Assembly: GCA_002938315.1 (NCBI GenBank)
Contig: PTLL01000012.1
Location: 1 to 43,879, forward strand
DNA: 43,879 bases
Reading direction: 5' to 3'
Origin: Alphaproteobacteria bacterium MarineAlpha3_Bin2
GTDB lineage: Bacteria; Pseudomonadota; Alphaproteobacteria; Rhodospirillales; Casp-alpha2
Shown piece by piece: positions 32,816-42,814 of this stretch. The notes under the pieces were generated by a model. That model made no database searches, was not told where the DNA came from, and worked only from the letters and a program-made list of their open reading frames with translations. Positions within the stretch are counted from its first letter, which is position 1; every line of letters starts with the position of its first letter. A program made the position numbers and the translations under genes.

Positions 32816-33700
32816 ATGATGATGGCTAGCAACCGACACGGTTCTCGGATGGTTTACGCCTTGGGCGTTTGCGCAGCCGTTTTGGTAGCGGCTTTTTCCG
32901 GTGGCGCTTTCGCGGCTGAAAAAAAAGACGTGATGTTTCGGGGCGTCAAGATCAAACCCCAGGTCGGCACCTATATCGTCTTGAAGGACGTCAGGATCCG
33001 TTCCGCACCCAAGACCAAATCCAAGAAGGTCGGCCTGTTCAAGGCTGGCAGCCGCATTCATGTGGTTGGCCGGGCCGCCTTCGCCTGGGTGGCGGTGCGC
33101 GAAAATGGCAAGGACGTCGGCTTTGTCTATGACCAGGTATTGTTGCCACTGATCGACGGCACCCTGGAAAACGAATTGACCGGCAAGGCCGCCAGTGGGG
33201 TGAAGGGCGGCGCCACGTGTGACTACACCATCAGCTTCGAGGGCAAAAGCGCGGTCGAGGGCCATATCTTCGAGATCGCCGATTACGATGTCTTGTGGGA
33301 CTGCCGGACGGGGGCCCGCAAGGTCAAATTCCGCACGCCCATGTTCATCACCGAGGCGCCCTATCAAATGGGGCCAAAGCGGATTTTTCAGATCAACATC
33401 GACATCCTGGACCTGGACGGCGGCTACGAAGAAATCTTTTCGACGACGATCCTTTTTAACCTGGACAAGGACCGCATTGTTTTTGACGGCGTCAACATCG
33501 AAAAATACGGAAAAATTCCCAAAACCAAAATTGCCAAGGTCACTTCCGTTCCTGAGGCCTTGACCGCGACCGTCGAAATGGCGATCCAGGCCTGGAACAA
33601 GGCCGCGTGGACCGATCTCATCAAAAACATGCCTAAGTATCCGGACCCCCTGCCGGTGACAAAAAAATCGGCGAAGCCCGTCGGTGCCAGCGGCCAATAG
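32816..33700 (+). CDS. Exported protein with a bacterial SH3-like domain
   Basis: A 294-residue protein from a triple ATG. A Sec signal peptide ends at GAFA (about residue 33). An SH3b-type domain follows (about 45-110; GTYIVLKDVRIRSAPKTKSKK, GSRIHVVGRAAFAWVAVREN, KDVGFVYDQVL). The remainder, with GATCDYTISFEGKSAVEGH and VLWDCRTGARKVKFRTPMF, has two cysteines about 45 residues apart that could form a disulfide bond. SH3b domains usually bind cell-wall peptides; the function here is unknown. It is a single gene upstream of gatC with about 75 bases between them. Confidence 0.78.
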   Translation: MMMASNRHGSRMVYALGVCAAVLVAAFSGGAFAAEKKDVMFRGVKIKPQVGTYIVLKDVRIRSAPKTKSKKVGLFKAGSRIHVVGRAAFAWVAVRENGKDVGFVYDQVLLPLIDGTLENELTGKAASGVKGGATCDYTISFEGKSAVEGHIFEIADYDVLWDCRTGARKVKFRTPMFITEAPYQMGPKRIFQINIDILDLDGGYEEIFSTTILFNLDKDRIVFDGVNIEKYGKIPKTKIAKVTSVPEALTATVEMAIQAWNKAAWTDLIKNMPKYPDPLPVTKKSAKPVGASGQ

Positions 33701-33776
33701 ACTGGGGCGGCGCTCGACCGCGTCTTGAAACCGGATGGACGCCGGGCTACCTTCCCGCCCGCAATTGGAGCCGCCG

Positions 33777-34088
33777 ATGTCCCTGGATAAAAACGACGTT
33801 AAAAAAATCGCTTTCCTGGCCCGGATCCGGGTGCCGGAGGAAGCCCTGGAACCCTTGGCCGGGGAGCTGTCGAACATTATCGGCTGGGTGGAGCAATTAA
33901 GCGAGGTCGAGACCGAAGGGGTCGCGCCGATGACGTCGGTCGCCGATATGACCTGGCCTAGGCGCGCCGATACGGTTTCCGACGGCGATTGCGCCGCCGA
34001 TGTTCTCGCCAATGCCACCGACCCCGAAATTCCTTCAGGCGACGCGAACGTAGGTGGTTTTTACACCGTTCCCAAGGTGGTGGAATGA
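33777..34088 (+). CDS. gatC: Asp/Glu-tRNA amidotransferase subunit C
   Basis: GatC holds GatA and GatB together in the complex that converts misacylated Glu-tRNA(Gln) and Asp-tRNA(Asn). The 103-residue protein begins [17 protein letters not shown] and contains [19 protein letters not shown] and [12 protein letters not shown], the GatC pattern. The ATG at 33777 has GGAG eight bases upstream; the frame extends to 33735 but without a ribosome site. Its stop overlaps the gatA start (ATGA). Confidence 0.95.
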   Translation: MSLDKNDVKKIAFLARIRVPEEALEPLAGELSNIIGWVEQLSEVETEGVAPMTSVADMTWPRRADTVSDGDCAADVLANATDPEIPSGDANVGGFYTVPKVVE

Positions 34089-35572
34089 GCACCCCCGCGC
34101 CCACGGAACTGACAGACCTGACCATCACCGCCGCCGCCGACGGCATGGCCAAGGGCGACTTTAGCTCGGAAGAATTGACCCAGGCCCACTTAGGCGCCAT
34201 GGAAATCGCCGCCGGCCTCAACGCCTTTATCACCCCGACGCCGGACTTGGCCCTTGAGCGGGCCAAGGAATCCGATGCCAGGCGTGCTACAGGTGACGCT
34301 CAAGGGCCCATGGACGGCATCCCGATCGCGGTGAAGGATTTGTTTTGCACCGATGGCGTTTTGACGACGGCCGGATCACACATCCTCGATGGTTTCAAGC
34401 CGCCCTACGAATCCACCGTCACCACCAATTTGCGCGACGCCGGCGCGGTCATGCTGGGCAAAACCAACCTGGATGAATTCGCCATGGGCTCCGCCAACGT
34501 CACCTCTTATTACGGGCCGGTGAAAAACCCGTGGAAAGGAAACGACGGCAAGGACCTTGTGCCGGGGGGTTCTTCCGGAGGGTCCGCCGCCGCCGTCGCC
34601 GCCCGTATCGCCCTTGGCGCCACCGGCACCGATACCGGCGGCTCCATCCGCCAACCGGCATCGTTTTCCGGCATCGTCGGGTTGAAGCCTACCTATGGCC
34701 GCTGTTCGCGCTGGGGCATCGTCGCCTTCGCCTCAAGCCTGGATCAGGCCGGACCGCTGACCCGTTCCGTCGCCGACGCCGCCCATATGCTCGGCGCCAT
34801 GGCCGGTCACGATCCGAAAGATTCCACCTCCGCGCCGATACCAGTTCCCGATTTCGCCGCTGGGCTCGATGCCGGGGTCAAGGGGTTGAAGGTCGGAATC
34901 CCCAAGGAATACACGCTGGACGGCATGCCACCGGAAATCGAGGCGTTGTGGACCCAGGGCATGGACTGGCTGAAAGACCAAGGTTGCGAATGCGTCGAGG
35001 TCTCCCTGCCGCATACCAAATATGCGCTACCGGCCTATTACATCGTCGCTCCCGCCGAGGCATCTTCCAATCTGGCGCGGTATGACGGGGTCCGCTATGG
35101 CCTCAGCCTCGACGGCGATAGCCTGGATGAGATGTACGAAGCGACCCGCGGCGAAGGCTTTGGCGATGAAGTCCGCCGCCGCGTGCTGATCGGCACCTAT
35201 GTCCTGTCGGCGGGGTATTACGACGCCTATTACATCAAGGCACAGCGGGTCCGCACCTTGATCGCGGATGACTTCCGCAAGGTCTTCGAGGATGTCGATG
35301 TGCTGTTGACGCCAACGGCGCCCAGCGCCGCCTTTGCCATCGGCGAAAAAATGGACGACCCGGTCGCCATGTACCTCAACGATGTCTTCACCGTGCCGGC
35401 GTCGATGGCAGGGCTGCCGGCGATTTCGGTGCCGGCGGGGCTCGACGCCAATGGCCTGCCGCTGGGGTTGCATTTGATCGCCAAGCCGTTCGACGAGGAA
35501 ACGCTGCTGCGCGTGGCACAGTCCCTGGAAGACGCCGCCGGGTTTACCGCCCGACCGGGGGCCACCCCATGA
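34085..35572 (+). CDS. gatA: Asp/Glu-tRNA amidotransferase subunit A
   Basis: GatA is the amidase subunit that releases ammonia from glutamine. The 495-residue protein has the full amidase signature: catalytic Lys84 in IAVKD, the cis-Ser163 in [19 protein letters not shown], and the nucleophile Ser187 in [35 protein letters not shown] follows. The start ATG overlaps the gatC stop and the stop overlaps the gatB ATG, so all three subunits are translated as a unit. A longer frame upstream (to 33989) is shadow within gatC. Confidence 0.97.
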   Translation: MSTPAPTELTDLTITAAADGMAKGDFSSEELTQAHLGAMEIAAGLNAFITPTPDLALERAKESDARRATGDAQGPMDGIPIAVKDLFCTDGVLTTAGSHILDGFKPPYESTVTTNLRDAGAVMLGKTNLDEFAMGSANVTSYYGPVKNPWKGNDGKDLVPGGSSGGSAAAVAARIALGATGTDTGGSIRQPASFSGIVGLKPTYGRCSRWGIVAFASSLDQAGPLTRSVADAAHMLGAMAGHDPKDSTSAPIPVPDFAAGLDAGVKGLKVGIPKEYTLDGMPPEIEALWTQGMDWLKDQGCECVEVSLPHTKYALPAYYIVAPAEASSNLARYDGVRYGLSLDGDSLDEMYEATRGEGFGDEVRRRVLIGTYVLSAGYYDAYYIKAQRVRTLIADDFRKVFEDVDVLLTPTAPSAAFAIGEKMDDPVAMYLNDVFTVPASMAGLPAISVPAGLDANGLPLGLHLIAKPFDEETLLRVAQSLEDAAGFTARPGATP

Positions 35573-37029
35573 GCTATATCATCGAGGGAAAAACCGGCGA
35601 TTGGGAGGTTGTTATCGGGTTGGAAATCCATGCCCAGATTATTTCCCAGTCGAAATTATTTTCCGGTGCGGCGACGGCGTTTGGTGCCGGGCCGAACACG
35701 CAAGTATCCCTGGTTGATGCGGCGATGCCGGGGATGCTGCCGGTGATAAATGAGGAATGCGTTCGCCAGGCGGTTAAAACCGGCCTTGGGCTGAAGGCTA
35801 AAATAAATTTGCATTCGGTGTTCGAACGCAAAAACTATTTTTATGCCGACTTGCCCCAGGGCTATCAAATTTCCCAATACGCCGAACCGGTGGTCGGTGA
35901 GGGTACGGTGGTCCTGGACATGCCGGATGGGGGATCACGGGAAATCGGCATCGAACGCCTGCACATGGAACAGGATGCCGGAAAATCCATGCACGACCAG
36001 GACCCGAAGCGCACCTTCGTCGATCTCAACCGTTCCGGCGTCGCGTTGATGGAGATCGTCTCCAAACCCGACCTGCGCACGCCTGAAGAAGCCGGTATCT
36101 ACCTACGCAAGGTGCGTTCCATCGTGCGGTACCTGGGCACCTGTGACGGCAACATGGAGGAGGGCTCCATGCGCGCCGATGTCAATGTGTCGGTGCGCAA
36201 AACTGGCGAGACGGAATTGCGCACCCGCACCGAGATCAAGAACCTCAATTCCGTTCGTTTCGTCATGAAGGCCATCGAGCATGAGGCCCAACGCCAGGTG
36301 CAGGCGTACGATAACGGCGAAGAGGTGGTCCAGGAAACCCGGCTGTACGATTCCCAAAAAGGCGAAACCCGGTCCATGCGGTCCAAGGAATTCGCCCACG
36401 ATTACCGCTATTTCCCCGACCCCGACCTGTTGCCCGTGGAACTGACAGAGGACGAGGTCGAGGCGATCCGTGCCTCGCTGCCGGAACTGCCCGATGAAAC
36501 CAAACAACGCTTAATGGATGATTTTGGTCTCACGCCCTATGACGCCGGCGTGCTGGTGGCGGAAAAGGAAACGGTGGCATTTTTTGAGGCGGTGGTAGAG
36601 GAGTGCGGCGATCCCAAACTTGCTGCCAATTGGGTCATTAATCAGATGCCTCGTGAGCTAAAAAGATCGGGTAAATCGATAGAAAACAGTCCCGTAAGCC
36701 CACAAAATTTCGGAAAGCTGCTTAATTTTGTTTTGAATGATACCGTTTCCACTTCCGCGGCAAATACGGTTATTGGAATCATGTACGTGGATGGTGATGA
36801 CCCCGTTGCAATTATCAAAGACAAGGGCCTGGAACAGATCACCGATAGCGGCGAAATTGAAGCCGCCGTGGATCAGGTGATTGCCGGAAACCCGGACCAG
36901 GTCGCCGACTTCCAGGGCGGCAACGAAAAAGCCATCGGCTGGTTCGTCGGCCAGGTGATGAAATCCACCGGCGGCAAGGCCAACCCGAAAATGGTCAATG
37001 AACTGCTGAGGACAAAGCTGAAGGGGTAA
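35569..37029 (+). CDS. gatB: Asp/Glu-tRNA amidotransferase subunit B
   Basis: GatB binds the misacylated tRNA and activates it with ATP before amidation. The 486-residue protein contains [56 protein letters not shown], and the C-terminal helical/YqeY-like region ending in [18 protein letters not shown]. The ATGA overlap with gatA implies coupled translation. A GNAT gene follows 22 bases later on the same strand and may share the transcript. Confidence 0.97.
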   Translation: MSYIIEGKTGDWEVVIGLEIHAQIISQSKLFSGAATAFGAGPNTQVSLVDAAMPGMLPVINEECVRQAVKTGLGLKAKINLHSVFERKNYFYADLPQGYQISQYAEPVVGEGTVVLDMPDGGSREIGIERLHMEQDAGKSMHDQDPKRTFVDLNRSGVALMEIVSKPDLRTPEEAGIYLRKVRSIVRYLGTCDGNMEEGSMRADVNVSVRKTGETELRTRTEIKNLNSVRFVMKAIEHEAQRQVQAYDNGEEVVQETRLYDSQKGETRSMRSKEFAHDYRYFPDPDLLPVELTEDEVEAIRASLPELPDETKQRLMDDFGLTPYDAGVLVAEKETVAFFEAVVEECGDPKLAANWVINQMPRELKRSGKSIENSPVSPQNFGKLLNFVLNDTVSTSAANTVIGIMYVDGDDPVAIIKDKGLEQITDSGEIEAAVDQVIAGNPDQVADFQGGNEKAIGWFVGQVMKSTGGKANPKMVNELLRTKLKG

Positions 37030-37051
37030 TTCCCTTGTCTAGACTTATCCC

Positions 37052-37585
37052 ATGATGGAATCGCTCATTATTCGTCCCTTCCACCCTGCAGATCAGGACC
37101 GCGTCAGTGCTATCTTTATCGAATGGAACCGGCATATCGCGAACCCCGACAATGCCGCCGCCTTCGATGCCCACATCGAAAGGGTCATGGACGAAGAAAT
37201 CTTGCGGATCCCGGACTACTATCAACATACGCTCGGCAGCGGTTTCTGGGTTGCCGATTTATCCGGCGCGGTCGTCGGCATGGCCGGGATCGAGCGTCTG
37301 AACGAGGCCGAGGCCGAGGTCCGGCGCATGTATGTGGACACCGATTACCGCCGCCGGGGCATCGGCGTGCGGCTGTTGTCTCATCTCGAGGATTTCTGCA
37401 TTGAGGAAGGCTACCGGCGCATTCTACTCAGCACGTCGGAGGTGCAGGAAGCGGCCCTGATGCTATATAAGGCGCAAGGCTACCAGTTGGTTCGCGAAGA
37501 AGTGGCCGAGGAACAGTCCAACCGCACCATCGGCGGCGGCATCAAGAGGTTTCATTTCGAAAAGGATCTTCCGGCCGGGGATTAA
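37052..37585 (+). CDS. GNAT-family N-acetyltransferase
   Basis: A 177-residue acyl-CoA-dependent acetyltransferase. Motif A is clear: VRRMYVDTDYRRRGIGVRLL (about residues 90-109), and it contains the R-x-x-G-x-G CoA loop. Before it are the beta strands GFWVADLSGAVVGMAGIERL, and after it LSTSEVQEAALMLYKAQGYQL, the usual helix-strand end. The substrate is not evident. It follows gatB by 22 bases, perhaps co-transcribed, and converges with the VOC gene. Confidence 0.88.
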   Translation: MMESLIIRPFHPADQDRVSAIFIEWNRHIANPDNAAAFDAHIERVMDEEILRIPDYYQHTLGSGFWVADLSGAVVGMAGIERLNEAEAEVRRMYVDTDYRRRGIGVRLLSHLEDFCIEEGYRRILLSTSEVQEAALMLYKAQGYQLVREEVAEEQSNRTIGGGIKRFHFEKDLPAGD

Positions 37586-37597
37586 CCGCCGCCGCAA

Positions 37598-38014
37598 TCA
37601 GCTCTCACCGTAGTAGTTGATTTCAAGGGTGACGCCGTTGGGGTCTTCCAGAAAAACCTGAAACAGGTTCAAGTCGGGGACTTTCCTTTCCCGGTAGGGC
37701 AGGTTTTTCTTTTTCAACAGCGCTATAAGGGCTTCCGGGTCAACGGAATTGAAGGTGATATGATCGATGGCGCCGGTCCCATCCGTGTCGTTTGAACCCT
37801 TTTCGCCCAAATATTCGGCCAGTCCATCCGGGTTGTCGGGGTCGATGCCGACAAGGTGAACCACCGGCTTGCCTTCCACATAGAGCCAGTGGCCACTGAA
37901 ATTGAATGACGGCCGCTCACCGTCCTCCATGCCCAGGATATCGACATAAAAATCCCTGGTTTCCTCTAATTTCTCGGTGCGAATGGAGCAATGATGCAAT
38001 TCCGTTAACGGCAT
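37598..38014 (-). CDS. VOC-superfamily (glyoxalase-like) protein
   Basis: A 138-residue protein with two beta-alpha-beta-beta-beta units. It starts PLTELHHCSIRTEKLEETRDFYVDILGM, has HLVGIDP and GAIDHITFNSVDPEAL, and ends VFLEDPNGVTLEINYYG. His in LHHCSI, His in DHITF and Glu in LEINY fall where metal ligands sit in glyoxalase/bleomycin-resistance/dioxygenase enzymes. The reaction is unknown. I use ATG 38014 because AGAGG lies six bases upstream; an in-frame TTG at 38047 has no ribosome site. Confidence 0.85.
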   Translation of the reverse strand: MPLTELHHCSIRTEKLEETRDFYVDILGMEDGERPSFNFSGHWLYVEGKPVVHLVGIDPDNPDGLAEYLGEKGSNDTDGTGAIDHITFNSVDPEALIALLKKKNLPYRERKVPDLNLFQVFLEDPNGVTLEINYYGES

Positions 38015-38083
38015 TGGGGCCTCTGTTTTTTTAGGGTCGGGGGTCAACGGTCTAAATTGATCGTTTTTTAAGTTACCTTCGTT

Positions 38084-39907
<1,824 letters not shown>

Positions 39908-39921
39908 GTGCCTAATCTAAG

Positions 39922-39962
39922 CAATCGGCCCCCCCGGAACAATAACGGGAACAAGCCGATTG
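39922..39962. repeat. Inverted repeat between recQ and a receiver gene
   Basis: CAATCGGC (39922-39929) and GCCGATTG (39955-39962) are exact inverted copies around a 25-base loop that can itself pair CCCG with CGGG. It lies between the recQ start and the 3' end of the upstream receiver gene, both on the minus strand. No T tract follows, so its role as a terminator or regulator is uncertain. Confidence 0.35.
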
Positions 39963-39984
39963 GCCGGACAAAACGGAAAAGACG

Positions 39985-40374
39985 CTAATGGACGGTGAAA
40001 GGGGCGGGCCCGAACATGTCAGCGACGGTCTTGATGGAGTTCGGAACGGCGATGGGCTTGGACAGGAAGTCGTCAAACCCATGGCGCAGGTATTCTTCCT
40101 TTTTCATATTGTCGTCAAGCGAGGTGACGGCGACGACCGGAATATCCTTCAAGCGTTCATCATTCTTCAGCTGCTTGACGATGTCGAAGGAAGAGGTAAA
40201 CGGCAGCCGCATATCCATAATGATCAGATCCGGGTGGGTGATGCGGGCAATCTCCAGGGCTGCTTTTCCATCACGGGCCCTTAAGGTAGAGAAGCCGAGG
40301 TTTTCCAGAATGTCCTTGAAAAGTTTCATGTGAAGAACGTCGTCTTCGATAATCATCACCGTTTTGTTTGCCAT
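39985..40374 (-). CDS. DivK-like single-domain response regulator (paralog)
   Basis: A 129-residue lone receiver from ATG 40374, which has GGGGAA about seven bases upstream; a further ATG at 40380 abuts that site. The opening VMIIEDDVLHMKLFKDILENLGF parallels DivK, and the acceptor Asp in IIMDMRLPFTSSFDIV, the Thr in VAVTSLDDN and the Lys in DFLSKPIAVP are all present. It differs from the divK product in the loop after the acceptor (no PEISGLEV) and has a short C-terminal extension GPAPFTVH. It may compete for DivJ/PleC-type kinases or serve another pathway. It lies upstream of recQ on the same strand. Confidence 0.9.
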   Translation of the reverse strand: MANKTVMIIEDDVLHMKLFKDILENLGFSTLRARDGKAALEIARITHPDLIIMDMRLPFTSSFDIVKQLKNDERLKDIPVVAVTSLDDNMKKEEYLRHGFDDFLSKPIAVPNSIKTVADMFGPAPFTVH

Positions 40375-40499
40375 TAGCATTTCCCCGCAAGAGTATGGAT
40401 GTCAGTGACACCATTTCTACGCCAGCCATGTGAAAGCTGTATAAAGTGGATGTGAACAGGGTGTAACTGCGTGTGAAAAACTGAAAAGGACCCGAATAC

Positions 40500-41381
40500 A
40501 TGACCGACACCATTGCCGTCCTGATGCCCGGCGATATGGGCCACGCCACCGGCGCGGTGTTGATCCAACATGGCCACGATGTCATCACCTGCCTGGATGG
40601 GCGCAGCGACCATACTAAGGAGTTAGCCGCGAGCGCGGGCTTTCGTGATGTCGGTACCCTGGATGCCATCGTCAGTGAGGCCGATCTGGTGCTGTCCATT
40701 CTGCCGCCGGCTGCGGCCTTGGGCCAAGCCACTGACGTCGCGGGGGCTATGGACCGAACCGGGGCCAAGCCGGTCTATGTGGATTGCAACGCCATTTCAC
40801 CGATGACGACCCGGGATATTGCCGCCGTTATTGAGGCCGCAGGTGCCCCTTACATCGACGCCGGCATTATCGGCCTTGCGCCCGGTCACGGACCGGGCCC
40901 CCGTTTTTATGTCTCTGGTGCCGATACCGGGCCGATGCAGGCGCTGGACGGGAAGGGGTTTGTGGTCAAGACCATCGGTTCGGAACCGGGCCCGGCGTCG
41001 GGCATAAAAATGTGCTATGCGGGGCTGACCAAGGGCACATTTACCCTGCAAACCGCCGTCCTGCTTGCCGCCGAGGCGCAAGGGTTAACGGCGGACCTGC
41101 GTGAAGAGTTTGAATTCAGCCAAGGCCCCACCCTTGCCGCCATGGAATCCCGCATTCCTAAAATCCCCGCCGATTCCGAACGCTGGATCGGTGAAATGGA
41201 GGAAGTTGCCAAGACCTTCGCCGAGCAGGGGGTGACGCCGGGTTACCACGAAGGCGCGGCGGCTATTTTCAGGATCCTGGCCCAAACGCCATTCGCCGCC
41301 GAAACCCGGGCGACCCTGGACCCCAATAGGACGATGGAGGAAACGGTGCGCGCGGCCGCCAAATTTTTGGAGAAACCCTAA
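40500..41381 (+). CDS. NAD(P)-dependent dehydrogenase, 6PGDH/HIBADH-like with DUF1932-type C-terminus
   Basis: A 293-residue two-domain protein. The N-terminal Rossmann fold starts IAVLMPGDMGHATGAVL, with a dinucleotide-binding loop in which one Gly is replaced (PGDMGHA); VLSILPPAAA and VYVDCNAISPMTT follow. The helical C-terminal half, SGIKMCYAGLTKGTFTLQTAVLLAAEA, keeps the Lys of the beta-hydroxyacid dehydrogenase family and matches the DUF1932 style. The substrate is probably a small hydroxyacid or phosphorylated sugar acid; I cannot name it. It starts with ATG 40500, with AAAAGGA about nine bases upstream. Confidence 0.82.
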   Translation: MTDTIAVLMPGDMGHATGAVLIQHGHDVITCLDGRSDHTKELAASAGFRDVGTLDAIVSEADLVLSILPPAAALGQATDVAGAMDRTGAKPVYVDCNAISPMTTRDIAAVIEAAGAPYIDAGIIGLAPGHGPGPRFYVSGADTGPMQALDGKGFVVKTIGSEPGPASGIKMCYAGLTKGTFTLQTAVLLAAEAQGLTADLREEFEFSQGPTLAAMESRIPKIPADSERWIGEMEEVAKTFAEQGVTPGYHEGAAAIFRILAQTPFAAETRATLDPNRTMEETVRAAAKFLEKP

Positions 41382-41399
41382 CGGCTTTTTCGGCCCGGT

Positions 41400-41585
41400 T
41401 TATTCCTTTGGCGGTGGCGGCGTGATGATCTTAGGCTCATGCTCGCGGCGCTCCGGCCCGCCAATTTCAGCCTTCTTGGCGCGGCGGCGGTCGGGGCCGG
41501 CAAATTGTTCCGCCTCGACGAAGCCGCGCGGGTCTTCCAAGACGTGGCGGATTCGTTTTTCCAACGCCGCCGCCGAAATAGGCAT
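41400..41585 (-). CDS. Small basic protein with a GPDRRR motif
   Basis: A 61-residue frame from an ATG preceded by AAAAGG. It has a short helix (AAALEKRIRHVLED) followed by DPRGFVEAEQFAGPDRRRAKK, a second half-copy GPERREHEP, and a Pro-rich end. The GPDRRR segment resembles C-terminal tails that I recall on some alphaproteobacterial receiver-domain proteins, here without the receiver domain. It may be a free-standing version or the end of a lost gene, because the frame closes only nine codons upstream. Convergent with the dehydrogenase gene. Function unknown. Confidence 0.55.
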   Translation of the reverse strand: MPISAAALEKRIRHVLEDPRGFVEAEQFAGPDRRRAKKAEIGGPERREHEPKIITPPPPKE

Positions 41586-41901
41586 TAAGCCTTTTTTGGG
41601 GGTGGGAAGCTAAGGTCTAATCCGATAATTCCCAAGTTACCCTCGAAAGCGGACTCTTTGCCACACCCTTAATTATTTCCGCTTTACCCCCGAAAGCGGA
41701 CATCTTTGGGGTAGTCGTAAAGAGTCTGCTTTTGACCCATAGCGGACATCGCCTGGATATTCTGAACACCTTGTTCCTCTCCGCGTATCTGTATCAGTCG
41801 ATCATTGAAGTGTTGAGATTATTCGCAAAATTTCATGAATGATGTTTCTTTGTTCGTTATTCTAATTTGACGGCAATTGGGGAAGCACCGGAGCAACCGT
41901 C
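41586..41901. other. Gene-free stretch with hairpin repeats
   Basis: No convincing gene lies in these 316 bases. The left third holds alternating direct and inverted copies of an AAAGCGGAC element, listed separately. The right part (about 41752-41901) is AT-richer and would contain the promoter of the RidA-like gene; GGGAAGCACCGGAG lies 11 bases or more before its ATG. A short minus-strand frame over the repeats (starting MSAMGQKQT) is the kind of spurious ORF such repeats give. Confidence 0.6.
41644..41749. repeat. Cluster of AAAGCGGAC hairpin repeats
   Basis: Three plus-oriented copies, CGAAAGCGGACTCTTTG (41644-41660), CGAAAGCGGACATCTTTGG (41691-41709) and ATAGCGGACAT (41739-41749), alternate with minus-oriented copies at 41678-41685 (TCCGCTTT) and 41719-41733. 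The arrangement makes hairpins at 41678-41700 (TCCGCTTT/AAAGCGGA, eight pairs, loop ACCCCCG) and 41725-41746 (six pairs with one wobble). They look like members of a small dispersed intergenic repeat family. Confidence 0.7.
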
Positions 41902-42666
41902 ATGGTAGAGACAGCGGAATTCGCTGCAGGCAACTACCGATATATTCGTGGGCCATTCCAGTACTCGGGCGGGGTGGCAGCGGAACCAGGGTTTGCAATT
42001 GAACGGGTGCGCTTCTCGCGGCCGTTGCCCATGGTGGAAGGCTTTAGCGCGATTGAGGCCTACTTGACGGCGCAGAGTCGGCCGTTCACGTCTTTTTGTG
42101 CTTGCGAGCTTCGCTCACCGGCCCCTTTCACCGAGGCGGAATTTATTGCTTTCAATCGTGTCTACGTCGGTACGCTAGAACGCTGGGGCATTTACCGTGA
42201 CGAGGAGAATCCTGTCGCTCGATCGAATGTTTGCCAGGAAATTGACCCACCTCCGGAACCGAGCTTTGAGGCCTTCTGCTATACGGTGCCTGCGCCCTTC
42301 GCTGCTCAGAAACACGCTGCAAAAAGTTTTATCATTTCTGGCTCTGGCGAAACACCCGAGGGTCAGGGAAGCTATGAGGAGCGGACCATTCGGCTTGGCG
42401 AAACATCGCCTGAGGCGATGCGAGAGAAGGCTTGCTTTGTGCTGGATGTGATGGAAAGTCGGATGGCTGCCCTTGGCGTAGGCTGGGCGGAGGTAAGCGC
42501 GACCCAAGTGTATACGGTCTACGATATCTATCCCTTCCTTGCTGACGAGATCGTGAGTCGGGGAGCGGCCCCTAGGGGGATCACTTGGTACTACGCTCGC
42601 CCTCCGATCAAAGGACTCGATTTCGAGATGGACGTGCGCTGTGTTCCGATTGAGCGGTTGTTATAG
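41902..42666 (+). CDS. RidA/YjgF-like protein of 254 residues
   Basis: The C-terminal half (about residues 135-250) reads KSFIISGSGETPEG, then EKACFVLDVMESRMAALGVGWAEVSATQVYTVYD and VRCVPIERLL. This is the strand-helix layout of the RidA/YjgF fold: an SG strand, a long helix with ARL-type packing, and a VT-Q-VY strand. The N-terminal half (GPFQYSGGVAAEPGFAIERVRF) may be a degenerate second unit. RidA proteins deaminate reactive enamines/imines; the arginine that does this in classical RidA is not obvious, so activity is uncertain. It is bordered on both sides by copies of the same hairpin repeat, and is convergent with the decarboxylase-like gene. Confidence 0.65.
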   Translation: MVETAEFAAGNYRYIRGPFQYSGGVAAEPGFAIERVRFSRPLPMVEGFSAIEAYLTAQSRPFTSFCACELRSPAPFTEAEFIAFNRVYVGTLERWGIYRDEENPVARSNVCQEIDPPPEPSFEAFCYTVPAPFAAQKHAAKSFIISGSGETPEGQGSYEERTIRLGETSPEAMREKACFVLDVMESRMAALGVGWAEVSATQVYTVYDIYPFLADEIVSRGAAPRGITWYYARPPIKGLDFEMDVRCVPIERLL

Positions 42667-42738
42667 CTAAGAACGAGGGCATCGACTGAGCCACGTTGGG
42701 CACGTCTAATATGCCTGTTGCGTCAAGGAAAGGAACCG

Positions 42739-42760
42739 TCCGCTTCTAACCCGAAGCGGA
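42739..42760. repeat. Further copy of the GCGGA hairpin repeat
   Basis: TCCGCTTC (42739-42746) and GAAGCGGA (42753-42760) pair perfectly around TAACCC. The arms and the C-rich loop match the hairpins at 41678-41700 and 41725-41746, so the RidA-like gene is flanked by copies of one repeat family. Confidence 0.65.
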
Positions 42761-42814
42761 AATGCATTTGTGAATGGTGGCTGGGGGCAAGCATCGTATG
42801 GCTGCTCAGTCGCT

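Noticed and set aside
41640-41760. CRISPR-like look of the AAAGCGGAC repeats
   Set aside because: Copies alternate in orientation, vary in length and spacing, and no cas gene is near; they are hairpin repeats, not a CRISPR array.
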